Origin: Chthonomonas sp. UBA2391
GTDB lineage: Bacteria > Armatimonadota > Fimbriimonadia > Fimbriimonadales > Fimbriimonadaceae
Length of the DNA: 13,914 nt
Direction: 5' to 3'
NCBI GenBank assembly: GCA_002343825.1
Contig: DDSL01000023.1
Coordinates: 1 to 13,914 of the forward strand
Made by a program: the position numbers and the translations under genes. Within the stretch, counting starts at the first letter, position 1. Each line of letters opens with the position of its first letter. This document shows, piece by piece, positions 1 through 7,371 of the stretch. The notes beneath the pieces were generated by a model. The model was not told the origin of the DNA, did not search any database, and was given only the letters and a program-made list of their open reading frames with translations.

Positions 1-16
1 GCCCCGGACCGGCGGA
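1..16. repeat. Edge of a dispersed GC-rich intergenic repeat, copy A
   Basis: The first 16 bases of the window (GCCCCGGACCGGCGGA) recur exactly and in the same orientation at 1911-1926. The sequences diverge immediately to the right of both copies, so this looks like a repeat boundary, with the body of copy A lying left of the window. Each copy sits just downstream, in the minus-strand sense, of a gene end: the 413-residue exported protein here and the first dockerin-like protein at 2031. Sixteen bases is short and GC-rich, but an exact match of this length is unlikely to be chance in 14 kb. Confidence 0.5.
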
Positions 17-38
17 TTCATGTCATCCCTAAGGCTTG

Positions 39-1280
39 CTAGGGCACTGGAACACTCGAGGGAATGCGGTACCAGTCTCCATTGATGACCAAGAGCCGCC
101 GGTCAGCGGCGAGGCGGGCGGCAAAGTACAGATTGTTCTGACGCACCGCAACCCGTCGCTCGGGAATAAGCTTCTCACCCTTGACTGGCTGCAGACGAAA
201 AGCGGGACCATCGGGACCGAAGTGAACGGGATTTTCGACTGCAAGAGATGCTTTCTTCCGGCTCGCTTTCGCTCCCGAATAGTTTGCTTCCGCCCGCAGA
301 ACTTCACCGGTTTGCACATCCACGATGAACGTGACGATCATCGTAAGTTCCCCGTTTTCACCCCGACTGCCCCCGGGGACGACATGGAACGCTTGGGTGA
401 TCAGAGCCCGCTGTTGCTCCTTCAACCGCAGATGCCGGGCAGACTGAGGAAACTCGGTCGCTGGCGAAGGGACGTAGCCCAGCGATTGACCGACATCGTG
501 CAATTCGAATCCCTGATCTTCGGACTTTTGTAGGTAGGCGCCGATCACGGAGGACCGTAACTCATCGGTATTTCTGGCTAGGCCAATGAGCGGCTCAAAG
601 TCAACGGGTGTGGTCCGGACTCCCGCCGTGGACGGGAAGCCAGTGTGGAGGGAGAAGTTCCCCGTGAGGCCCATCCCATTGCTGCATGAGGTTCCTGGGA
701 TGGGGTTGGTCAACGTGAAGAAAAGGTTGTGGGGCAGTAGGTCATCTTGGGTCCATTCAAGATCTTCCAGGGTCTCGGGCATGTCGAGAACCTTTGCAAG
801 GCGCATAAGGCGAGATTGGGCCTCTTCCTTTGTGAATCTTATCGGTGGACGATTGGAACTCACGCCCGGCTCGATATTCGTGAAAGAGATCCGGTTGATG
901 CCAATCCCAGGGGCCCACCCGGCAGTGAGCTTTATGCTCTGAAAGTCGAACTGGATGATACTCTTGGATGCACTAAGCGTCTCGTAACGATAGCTTGTCG
1001 ATACGATTCCAAGCATAGGAGTCTCCGGATGTCTGAATACTAAGTCTCGCGGAAACTCGGCTTGTGTTTCGAGCACAAGTTTGCGAAAGACCTTGAGCGA
1101 AGGGCCGAAGTCTGGGTTAGCAAGTAACTCCCTTATCGTCCGGTTCGACCCATGAAACATGCCCCCCTCATCAGATCCATATACCAGGATGAAGTCTAGT
1201 TCCTGTGCCGTGAGACCTGGTAGCGACGAACTGGTAGTTTGTGCCAGCACAATGGATAGAGTAACTGTAGCTGTGATCAT
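39..1280 (-). CDS. Exported protein of unknown function, 413 aa
   Basis: I do not recognise this protein. It opens with a short hydrophobic stretch (MITATVTLSIVLAQ) followed by a Thr/Ser-rich segment. That resembles a Sec signal peptide with likely cleavage after Ala13, although the usual positive N-terminal charge is missing. The rest is soluble alpha/beta sequence. Residues 318-328 (FIVDVQTGEVL) resemble the beta-hairpin of PepSY-like or propeptide domains, which is only a weak hint. The start is well supported: a GGAGG Shine-Dalgarno lies nine bases upstream, and the ATG overlaps the TGA of the upstream reading frame (ATGA, 1277-1280), implying translational coupling. It ends in TAG at 39-41, and no terminator is visible in the 38 bases before the window edge. 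Its partner is a caspase-like peptidase remnant, so it may be linked to secreted proteolysis; that is inference from context only. Confidence 0.75.
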   Translation of the reverse strand: MITATVTLSIVLAQTTSSSLPGLTAQELDFILVYGSDEGGMFHGSNRTIRELLANPDFGPSLKVFRKLVLETQAEFPRDLVFRHPETPMLGIVSTSYRYETLSASKSIIQFDFQSIKLTAGWAPGIGINRISFTNIEPGVSSNRPPIRFTKEEAQSRLMRLAKVLDMPETLEDLEWTQDDLLPHNLFFTLTNPIPGTSCSNGMGLTGNFSLHTGFPSTAGVRTTPVDFEPLIGLARNTDELRSSVIGAYLQKSEDQGFELHDVGQSLGYVPSPATEFPQSARHLRLKEQQRALITQAFHVVPGGSRGENGELTMIVTFIVDVQTGEVLRAEANYSGAKASRKKASLAVENPVHFGPDGPAFRLQPVKGEKLIPERRVAVRQNNLYFAARLAADRRLLVINGDWYRIPSSVPVP

Positions 1281-1690
1281 GGTTCATTTCCTCCAACAAA
1301 TGGTCCTCCCTGGTTCCAAACGCTAGCCCACCTTTTGACGGGAGAATTATCTCTGAGCCACTTTGAAGTCGGACCAAAAAGAGAATTGTCATAAGCCTTC
1401 GGATTCCCAACAAGACGGCGGGGCAAACCGGGTTCGACTGCCATATGTTGAACTTGGAACCCTCTTGGGATATCTGCCAAAGGGGTGATGACCCTCCGTG
1501 GCGGATTGCTTTCATTTGCGGTTTGAAGTGCCTCTCCAACAGTGTTTCCGGCCAAAAGCTCCTCAAAGAGAACCTTTGTATGGTCCGATAACGGAATGTT
1601 CATCTGCAACGTCTGGGGGCTCGCGTAGATGATAGGCGTCGTGTCAAGTGTCAGCATGCTCCAGATCAGCCCGTTGAACCCCGCGACCAT
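1277..1690 (-). pseudogene. C-terminal remnant of a caspase-like (CHAT/peptidase C25 type) protein
   Basis: The frame from the ATG at 1690 to the TGA at 1277 codes for about 137 residues. Three features resemble the end of CHAT or gingipain-like clan CD peptidase domains: a hydrophobic GFNGLIWSML segment, then LFEELLAGNTVGEAL, where the family typically has 'LL.GkTvgeAlr.A', and then RRLVGNPKAYDN, resembling the terminal 'lvGDP' strand. The catalytic His-Cys half that should precede this is absent. The open frame continues upstream to 2143, but the added residues are Arg/Pro/Ala-rich translation of a GC-rich non-coding stretch and then of a terminator and the neighbouring gene antisense, so I do not count them. 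No Shine-Dalgarno precedes 1690 or the alternative ATGs at 1768, 1657 and 1603. The intact ATGA junction with the next gene suggests this was the 3' end of a full-length gene whose 5' part was lost or replaced. A short intact gene cannot be excluded. Confidence 0.5.
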
Positions 1691-1963
1691 CGGCGACCGG
1701 ACCGAACTAGGAGGGCCAGTGTACTTATCCGACCAAACTTGAAGGCCCCCCGAAGCGGCTGGCCGCATTTTCGGTTGATGCAGACGATCATGGGTTCTGG
1801 ATGCTTCTTTCGCGGCGCGTGGCGGGATCTCCTTCAGGAATTTCGGGTCCGACCTTGCCGCCGGTCCGACCCAAGGCCACGCCCCCGCCCCCCGAGGTTC
1901 GGGGGACTCTGCCCCGGACCGGCGGATGCCCGCATTCCCCAGAATTGTGAGATAGTCAGAGGC
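1691..1963. repeat. GC-rich non-coding spacer, probably a dispersed repeat unit
   Basis: This stretch lies between the terminator of the dockerin-like gene and the peptidase remnant. It carries several hairpins and short recurring motifs. CCCCCGA (1889-1895) pairs with TCGGGGG (1899-1905) around a 3-base loop, and GGTCCGAC occurs twice (1846-1853 and 1863-1870). Its right part contains the 16-base sequence that is repeated at position 1. No reading frame here looks like protein on either strand; the long minus frame is an Arg/Pro/Ala-rich artefact of GC content. It may be a REP-like or other non-autonomous element that truncated the neighbouring gene. Confidence 0.45.
1911..1926. repeat. Edge of a dispersed GC-rich intergenic repeat, copy B
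   Basis: Exact second copy of the 16-base sequence at 1-16, in the same orientation. It lies about 44 bases left of the terminator of the dockerin-like gene. The following bases (TGCCCGCA) differ from those after copy A (TTCATGTC), placing the repeat boundary at 1926/1927. Confidence 0.5.
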
Positions 1964-2013
1964 AAAAAGGCCCCCGGGGAAACCTACCGCAGGTCCCGGG
2001 GGCAAACTTTTTT
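1964..2013 (-). terminator. Rho-independent terminator of the first dockerin-like gene, possibly bidirectional
   Basis: A perfect 9-bp inverted repeat, GCCCCCGGG (1970-1978) and CCCGGGGGC (1995-2003), starts about 28 bases beyond the TAA at 2031. Read on the minus strand, the stem is followed by CC and then TTTTT (1968-1964). On the plus strand it is followed by a T6 run (2008-2013), so it could also stop transcription entering from the left. Confidence 0.85.
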
Positions 2014-2030
2014 CGGCCGTACTGCGACCC

Positions 2031-3977
2031 TTACTGGTCGCCTTCGGTATCGAAGTTCTCGGAAAGAATGATGTAGTCGAAGACTGAAACCGACCCGTCT
2101 CGGTCGAGGTCCGCGCGCTCGTTAAACCCAGGGTCACCGGCAAAGGTGTCGAAGGCCGCGCTGAGATCGATGTAGTCGAACACCGTCACCGCATTGTCGT
2201 CGTCGATGTCGCCGTTGATCAAGTTGAAGTCGGCAAAGGTCCGACCATCCGAGATATTTTTGATCGTGCGGCGGAGCCAGGTGCCAGCCTTCATCGAGAC
2301 GTCCCAGTTGCCGCCGCCGGGAGCCGCGACGTTGTAGCTCAGATCCTCATGCAGCGGCACGTTGTTTCGCATCACGGTGGTGGCGCCTTGGCGGAACTCG
2401 AGGTCCACGGTCTCCGGCGCGGTAGCTGGGTCGGCGAGTCCGTTCCAGAAGATGCGGCCCGAGATCCGGTTCACCGGAGGAACGACGGCGACCGTTCCCT
2501 TGGCCGTGTTCTGGTTCCAGGTCGCGCTCAGAGTCACGTAGGTCGGGCGGGTCACCGATCCAACGCTGAAGTAACGCCAGTTGTTATTCGAACCGGCGAT
2601 GATGGCCATCGGTCCACCGGGGTCCAGGACGCCCGGATTGTCACTGCTGAGCGCAACGCTAGCCCCGCCACTCGGCGCGTTACCTCGCAAATACAGGTAG
2701 TAGTAATGCCCGCCTGAGTTTTGGGGGACGGTTTGTGGAACGAACGCAAAGTGGGTTGGCTTATTGGCGAGCACGGTCACGTTGACGCTTGCCGGCATCC
2801 CCGCATATTGGGTGCTGAGGGTCACCACCCGGTCGATCGGCGTGAGCTTGCTGGTGCTATAGAACCAGTTGCTGCTAGAGCCGGAGGCGACGGAGAGTTT
2901 CTCGGGAACCGCCAAAGCTTCTGGCGCACTGCTCGTCAGCGGAAAGTCGGTGGCTGCTCCCAGAGGGGCCAGGACGCGCACGTAGTGGTAGGGGTTCTCC
3001 GTCCCGCCAAGGACCGTGGTGGAACTAGCATCGATCGATGGCGTGTTGGGCTCGACCAAGATCTGGGCCGTCCGCGCCGGGGCTCCCGCGCCAAGCAGGT
3101 CCGATTTGCCGGTGAGCGTCACGAGCTTTGGCGAAGAGACCGGTTGGTGACCGAGGTACACGAAGTTCGATAAAGAGCCGGGGGAGATATCCACCGAAGA
3201 TGCGATCGGCAGGGCCGCCGGGTCGCTACTGGTCAGGTTGACGCGGTAGGCGCTGCGAGGCGAAGTGTTCAGATTGGCGTAGACCCAGGCTACGGTGTTG
3301 GAGCCTCCCACGACTTCGGTCACGTTGGGCGCCAAAGGCTGGGTGAAGCTGGGCTTGACCACATAGTCCCACTGCCTCTGCTGACCATTCAGCCGGGCGG
3401 TGATCCGAACCGAGGTATCAACCGCGACTTCATTTGCGGAGAAGTACTGGAAGTTGCTTAGAGCGCCTTGCGGGACGTTGATGGTTGGCTCGACGGGGAT
3501 GACATCGGGCCGCGAACTCGTCATCTGCACGTTAAATCCACCGACCTTCCCGTTGCAGGGGAGGTTCACGTAGTGCCAGTGGCCCGTCGTATGCCCGAAA
3601 AACGTGGTGCTGCTGGAGGAGTGCCCAGTGACCCCCACGTGCTTCACGATGATGTCCTCGTGGAGGAAGCCCACGTTGATGCGCACGGGGGTGTCTGCGG
3701 TGACAGGATTGGTGCTGTAGTAGAAGAGGTTGGATCCCGCACCACTCGGAATCGTGATGGAACTTGGGAGGTTCACCACGTCGGGGCGATTCGTGGAGAC
3801 CGGGTAGGTTGCCGGCTGGGTCGAAGAACCGGTCCGGTAGGCATAAATGTAGGGAACATCGACCTCGGCCCACGGTGCACTGTTGCTATTCGTCAGGCTC
3901 GATTGGGCGAGGGCATAGCCGGATGAGGTTGCCAAGAGGGCAAGGGCAAGAATGCGGTAGGAGGAAAACCGAATCAT
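2031..3977 (-). CDS. Secreted five-repeat beta protein with C-terminal dockerin-like domain (paralogue 1), 648 aa
   Basis: A Sec signal peptide is clear: basic start MIRFSSYR, hydrophobic core, likely cleavage at ALA|Q after residue 24. Five beta-rich units of about 85-95 residues follow (roughly 30-113, 122-208, 215-309, 316-404 and 408-499). Each carries a motif like G-x-x-S-N-x-F-Y-Y-S-T at its middle, for example residues 79-89, 171-181 and 366-375. A separate beta domain begins at ISGR (505) and contains GTWLRRT (565-571). The end is a dockerin type I-like pair of calcium loops: DIDDDNAVTVFD (590-601) and DLDRDGSVSVFD (623-634), with acidic residues at positions 1, 3, 5 and 12 of each. 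The protein is probably extracellular or surface-attached; ligand and partner are unknown, and no cohesin gene is in the window. Start ATG at 3977; the Shine-Dalgarno is weak. A terminator lies on each side, so it is probably its own transcription unit. It is paralogous to the next gene upstream. Confidence 0.9.
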   Translation of the reverse strand: MIRFSSYRILALALLATSSGYALAQSSLTNSNSAPWAEVDVPYIYAYRTGSSTQPATYPVSTNRPDVVNLPSSITIPSGAGSNLFYYSTNPVTADTPVRINVGFLHEDIIVKHVGVTGHSSSSTTFFGHTTGHWHYVNLPCNGKVGGFNVQMTSSRPDVIPVEPTINVPQGALSNFQYFSANEVAVDTSVRITARLNGQQRQWDYVVKPSFTQPLAPNVTEVVGGSNTVAWVYANLNTSPRSAYRVNLTSSDPAALPIASSVDISPGSLSNFVYLGHQPVSSPKLVTLTGKSDLLGAGAPARTAQILVEPNTPSIDASSTTVLGGTENPYHYVRVLAPLGAATDFPLTSSAPEALAVPEKLSVASGSSSNWFYSTSKLTPIDRVVTLSTQYAGMPASVNVTVLANKPTHFAFVPQTVPQNSGGHYYYLYLRGNAPSGGASVALSSDNPGVLDPGGPMAIIAGSNNNWRYFSVGSVTRPTYVTLSATWNQNTAKGTVAVVPPVNRISGRIFWNGLADPATAPETVDLEFRQGATTVMRNNVPLHEDLSYNVAAPGGGNWDVSMKAGTWLRRTIKNISDGRTFADFNLINGDIDDDNAVTVFDYIDLSAAFDTFAGDPGFNERADLDRDGSVSVFDYIILSENFDTEGDQ

Positions 3978-4022
3978 GATGATTCAAGTCTTCGATATCC
4001 GCCGGACCCATGCCAATCGCTT

Positions 4023-4037
4023 TTCACGCTGGCGTTT
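4023..4037 (-). promoter_or_regulatory. Shared palindrome-centred element upstream of dockerin-like gene 1
   Basis: On the minus strand this reads AAACGCCAGCGTGAA. It matches the sequence at 6111-6125 (AAACGCTAGCGTGAA) at 14 of 15 positions. The core ACGC(C/T)AGCGT is a near-perfect palindrome, as expected of a dimeric regulator site. It lies 45 bases before the ATG at 3977; the second copy lies 43 bases before its ATG. It may be an operator or promoter part, or residue of the gene duplication. Confidence 0.4.
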
Positions 4038-4066
4038 GCAAATTCTCTCGAAAAGTCCCTCAAACA

Positions 4067-4108
4067 AGAAAAAGACCCCCAGCCGCCAAAGTGGAGGCCG
4101 GGGGGTCT
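4067..4108 (-). terminator. Rho-independent terminator of the second dockerin-like gene
   Basis: On the minus strand AGACCCCC (4108-4101) pairs with GGGGGTCT (4080-4073), with further partial pairing inside (GGCCTCC against GGCGGCT). It is followed by TTTTTC from 4072. It begins about 15 bases after the TAA at 4124, separating this gene from the next dockerin-like gene. Confidence 0.88.
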
Positions 4109-4123
4109 GTTGGGTTGGATTCT

Positions 4124-6067
4124 TTAGAGGTCGCCTTCGGTATCGAAGTTTTGGGAGACCAGGATGTAATCAAAAACCGAGACCGATCCATCCCGGTCAA
4201 GGTCGGCTCGCTCGTTGAAGCCAGGGTCACCGGCAAAGGTGTCGAAGGCCGCGCTGAGCTCGATGTAGTCGAACACCGTGATCGCGTTGTCGTCGTCGAT
4301 GTCGCCATTGATCAGATTGAAGTCCACAAAGGTCTGGTTAACGCCGATCCCTTTCACGGTTCGTCGAAGCCAGGTGCCATCCTTCATCGAGATGTCCCAC
4401 GGACCAGCCCCCGGCGCGGTGACGTTGTAGCTGAGGTCATCAAAGAGCTCGACATCGTTCATGACGACCGTCGTGGCTCCCTGTCGGAACTCTAAGTCCA
4501 CCGTCTCGGGGGCCGTCGCCGGATCCGCCAGTCCGTTCCACAACACCCGTCCCGAGATCTTGTTGCCCGGTGGGACCACTGCGACAGCGTCGGTGTGGGA
4601 GTTCTGGTTGAACGTGGCCGTGATGTTCAGGTAGGTGGGCCGAGTGACACTGCCGACCGAGTAGAACAAGTAGTTTTGGAAAGCGCCCGCGCCAATGTTC
4701 AGGCTATCGGCGTGGGTAGCGAGTCTGGCCGGGGCGCTCGTGACCTGGACGTTGGCGCCACTTGGTCCTGCGATGCCTCGGAGCTGCACGTAGAAGTAGT
4801 GGCTCGAAGAATTGTGGGGAATCGTCTTGGACGACCAGGTGAAGTTGACCGGCTTTTGGGCCAGAACCCTGACGGGAACCGTCGCTCGCATCCCTGCATA
4901 GTCGGCATGAATGTTCACCGTCGTGTCAAACGGGACGAGTTGCGAGGTGCTGTAGAAGTAATTCTCGATCGCGCCGGCTCCGATTTGGAAGCTCGACGGA
5001 ACATTGATGATGTTCGGGGGCGAGGTGCTTAGCTGTACCGACGAGTTGACGGTAGGGGAGGCAAGCAGCCTCACGTAGTGGTAAGGATTCGAGGTCCCGC
5101 CCAGGACGGGATTCTCCGACGTGTTGATCGAGGGAGTGTTGGGCTTGACGAGAATTTGCGTGGTCCGACCGATCGCGGAACTCCCGAGCTGGGCCGACTT
5201 CCCGGTGATCGTGACCAAGGTCGGGGTCGAGACCGGGGTCGTGGTGGCATAGAAGTAGTTGGCGCTGCCCCCGGCTCCAATCGTCATCGAGCTCGGCGTC
5301 TCCAGAATGGAGGGATGGCTGGAACTCAGGTCGATCGGATAGTTCCCTCGGGCTGAATCGTTCAGCCGGGCATAGATGTACGGATTCTTCGTCCCTCCGA
5401 TGAGTTCAACCACTTCGGGTTCAAGTGGCTTGGTGAAGATAGGTTTCACCAAGAAGTCTTGGGTGGTTTGGCGTGCGTTGAGCGTGGCTGTCAGCCGGAC
5501 TGTCGTGTCCACCGCCACGTCATTTGGCTCGAAGTAGAAGAAGTTTTGGAATGCTCCTTCACCGATGGTGACCGAGGACTGGAAGGGAAGGACCGCGGGA
5601 TTCGAACTCGCCACGGCGATATTGAATCCGCCTGGTTTGCCGGTGGTGGGCAGGCGGAGATACGTGTATTTTTGGGGACCGAAGCCAAAGAAGCTCGTTT
5701 CTTGGGGGTCGATGGAAGACACGAAGACTTGCTTGACGATGAGGTCAAGGTGGAGGCCTCCGATGAAGACCCGGACCGGGGTGTCTTGGGTCACCGCGTT
5801 TGTGGTGTAGTAAAAGTAGTTGTTGGCACCGCCTGCCCCCAGGGTGATGGAGGCCGGTAGGTTCATGATGTCCGGTCGGTTGGTGGAAACCGGGTAGGTG
5901 ACGGGAAGGTCCAGCGACCCCGTTCGGTAGGCATACATGTAGGGCTGATCCACCTGGGCCCAAGGCGTGGCGTTGGAGTTCGTGAGGCTGGATTGGGCTA
6001 CGGCCAGACCCGTCGAGGTAACGGCAAGGGCAAGCGCAAGTGAGCGAAAAGTCGAGTACCTACTCAT
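4124..6067 (-). CDS. Secreted five-repeat beta protein with C-terminal dockerin-like domain (paralogue 2), 647 aa
   Basis: Same architecture as the gene at 2031-3977: signal peptide (MSRYSTFRSLALALAV..., likely cleavage AVA|Q), five beta-rich repeats marked by IGAGxxxNYFYxTT-type motifs, an ISGR/GTWLRRT beta domain, and two calcium loops (DIDDDNAITVFD, DLDRDGSVSVFD). The last ~145 residues are almost identical to paralogue 1, whereas the repeats are clearly more diverged. I chose the ATG at 6067 because it aligns with the paralogue's start and puts a basic n-region directly before the hydrophobic core. The frame also opens at a GTG at 6115 that overlaps the purD stop (GTGA), which would add 16 charged residues before the signal peptide; I think this is less likely. 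Only 44 bases separate it from purD, so read-through from the housekeeping operon is possible. The protein is probably extracellular and its function is unknown. Confidence 0.88.
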   Translation of the reverse strand: MSRYSTFRSLALALAVTSTGLAVAQSSLTNSNATPWAQVDQPYMYAYRTGSLDLPVTYPVSTNRPDIMNLPASITLGAGGANNYFYYTTNAVTQDTPVRVFIGGLHLDLIVKQVFVSSIDPQETSFFGFGPQKYTYLRLPTTGKPGGFNIAVASSNPAVLPFQSSVTIGEGAFQNFFYFEPNDVAVDTTVRLTATLNARQTTQDFLVKPIFTKPLEPEVVELIGGTKNPYIYARLNDSARGNYPIDLSSSHPSILETPSSMTIGAGGSANYFYATTTPVSTPTLVTITGKSAQLGSSAIGRTTQILVKPNTPSINTSENPVLGGTSNPYHYVRLLASPTVNSSVQLSTSPPNIINVPSSFQIGAGAIENYFYSTSQLVPFDTTVNIHADYAGMRATVPVRVLAQKPVNFTWSSKTIPHNSSSHYFYVQLRGIAGPSGANVQVTSAPARLATHADSLNIGAGAFQNYLFYSVGSVTRPTYLNITATFNQNSHTDAVAVVPPGNKISGRVLWNGLADPATAPETVDLEFRQGATTVVMNDVELFDDLSYNVTAPGAGPWDISMKDGTWLRRTVKGIGVNQTFVDFNLINGDIDDDNAITVFDYIELSAAFDTFAGDPGFNERADLDRDGSVSVFDYILVSQNFDTEGDL

Positions 6068-6110
6068 GGTAGGTTCAGTTTCCCGCACGAATTTACGTTT
6101 TCCGCGAAAT

Positions 6111-6125
6111 TTCACGCTAGCGTTT
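6111..6125 (-). promoter_or_regulatory. Shared palindrome-centred element upstream of dockerin-like gene 2
   Basis: The minus-strand AAACGCTAGCGTGAA contains the perfect palindrome ACGCTAGCGT and matches the element at 4023-4037 at 14 of 15 positions, at almost the same distance from the start codon. Here it overlaps the last codons and stop of purD (ACG CTA GCG TGA), so coding constraint could explain part of it. Confidence 0.35.
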
Positions 6126-7371
6126 CGGGGGCCGCAATATCTCTTCGAAAGTAGAGTCCTTCAAGGTCCGCAGCCTCTAGCCAGGCATAAGCGCGGGTGC
6201 GAGCCTCGGCCAAATCGGTTCCGATGGCCCCGACTCCAAGCACACGCCCGCCGGCGGTCACCAGTTGTCCCTCCACGGAGTTTGTCCCGGCTTGGAAGAT
6301 CGTCACTCCGTCGCCTGCGGGGGGAAGGCTCAGAGGAACTCCCTTGCGGTATGCACCTGGATATCCTCGGCTGGCCGCCACGACCGTCACCGCCGCTTGG
6401 TCCAAAACCGGGACCTCTGGGATCGGTTCCCCAAGGGCGCAAGCAACGAGGGCAGCTCCCAATCCGGGGCCCATTCGCTGCAGGATGCTCTGAGTCTCGG
6501 GGTCGCCGAATCTCACGTTGTACTCCAGAAGATAGGGCTGGCCCCCCTGCACCATCAGGCCGGTGAAGAGCACTCCCCGGTAATCGATCCCCCTCGCTCG
6601 GAGGGCATGGAGGGTTGGACCGACAACGTCGGCCTCGGTCTGGGCAACCAACGCCGGACTCACGGCGGGAACCGGGCTGTACGTCCCCATTCCGCCCGTA
6701 TTCGGCCCACGGTCGCCGTCGAGTGCCCGCTTGTAGTCTTGGGCGACGGGCAAACTCCAAAACTCCTTGCCGTTGCAAAGCGAGAGAAGGCTGAACTCAA
6801 ATCCTACGAGCAGGTCTTCCACCACGACCGTTGCCCCGGCCGGGCCAAGCTCTTGGTCGACCATCATCATCTGGATCGCGTCCTCGGCTTCATCGGCGGT
6901 GCGGCAGAGCACAACCCCTTTTCCGAGCGCGGCCCCACTCGCCTTGACCGCGACTCCGCCGACCTCTTGGATCCGTTGGAGGCTGTAATAAAGTGCCGTC
7001 TCGGGTTCCAGAAAGGTCTGGTGGGCGGCAGTCCGGATGCCGGCTTCCACCATCAGTTCCTTGCTGAGTGCCTTGCTCCCTTCGAGCGCGGCTCCGTCTC
7101 GACCAGGCCCAAAGACGGGAACACCCAGACCACGGATGCGGTCGGCGAGCCCCGCGATCAGAGGATCCTCGGGGCCGATCACCACAAGATCCGGCTTCTC
7201 CCGGTTGCAAAGCGCTTCTAGCCCGGCAAAATCATTGCTGGCGATCTCGAAGCACTGGGCCAATTCGGCAATCCCCGGATTCCCCGGGGCGGCGAGAACC
7301 TCGGCTTCTTGGCTGAGCTTCCAGGCGAGGGCGTGTTCGCGTCCGCCCGATCCGATGATCAAAATCTTCAT
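6112..7371 (-). CDS. purD: Phosphoribosylamine-glycine ligase (GAR synthetase)
   Basis: Catalyses ATP-dependent joining of glycine to 5-phosphoribosylamine, the second step of de novo purine synthesis, in the cytoplasm. The 419-residue length is normal for the family. The N-terminal nucleotide-fold motif IGSGGREHALAWKL (residues 6-19) and VIGPEDPLIAGLADRI (64-79) are typical. The ATP-grasp region includes AVKASGAALGKGVV (141-154), GPNTGGMGTYSP (222-233) and the family signature EYNVRFGDPETQ (283-294). The glycine-rich ATP loop usually reads 'KADGLAAGKGV'; here the Asp is Ser, a modest departure that leaves the lysines intact. The start ATG at 7371 overlaps the recR stop by ATGA, so the two are translationally coupled. 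Linking purD to recR suggests growth-related co-expression rather than purine-specific control; I see no purine riboswitch. Confidence 0.97.
   Translation of the reverse strand: MKILIIGSGGREHALAWKLSQEAEVLAAPGNPGIAELAQCFEIASNDFAGLEALCNREKPDLVVIGPEDPLIAGLADRIRGLGVPVFGPGRDGAALEGSKALSKELMVEAGIRTAAHQTFLEPETALYYSLQRIQEVGGVAVKASGAALGKGVVLCRTADEAEDAIQMMMVDQELGPAGATVVVEDLLVGFEFSLLSLCNGKEFWSLPVAQDYKRALDGDRGPNTGGMGTYSPVPAVSPALVAQTEADVVGPTLHALRARGIDYRGVLFTGLMVQGGQPYLLEYNVRFGDPETQSILQRMGPGLGAALVACALGEPIPEVPVLDQAAVTVVAASRGYPGAYRKGVPLSLPPAGDGVTIFQAGTNSVEGQLVTAGGRVLGVGAIGTDLAEARTRAYAWLEAADLEGLYFRRDIAAPETLA

Noticed and set aside
1691..2143. N-terminal extension of the peptidase remnant up to 2143
   Set aside because: It would run through the terminator at 1970-2003 and antisense into the dockerin-like gene. 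The residues are Arg/Pro/Ala/Ser-rich, as expected of non-coding GC-rich DNA.
3500..5900. Repetitive pattern across the dockerin-like genes as a possible CRISPR or tandem DNA repeat
   Set aside because: The repetition is at protein level, with units of about 90 residues and diverged DNA. There are no short identical direct repeats with regular spacers.
6068..6115. GTG start at 6115 for the second dockerin-like protein, overlapping the purD stop as GTGA
   Set aside because: It adds 16 charged residues before a normal signal peptide and does not align with the paralogue's start. Kept only as an alternative.
6265..7221. Long plus-strand open frame (318 codons) opposite purD
   Set aside because: It is the antisense shadow of purD. 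Its protein is Arg/His-rich with no recognisable motif, and purD is unambiguous on the other strand.
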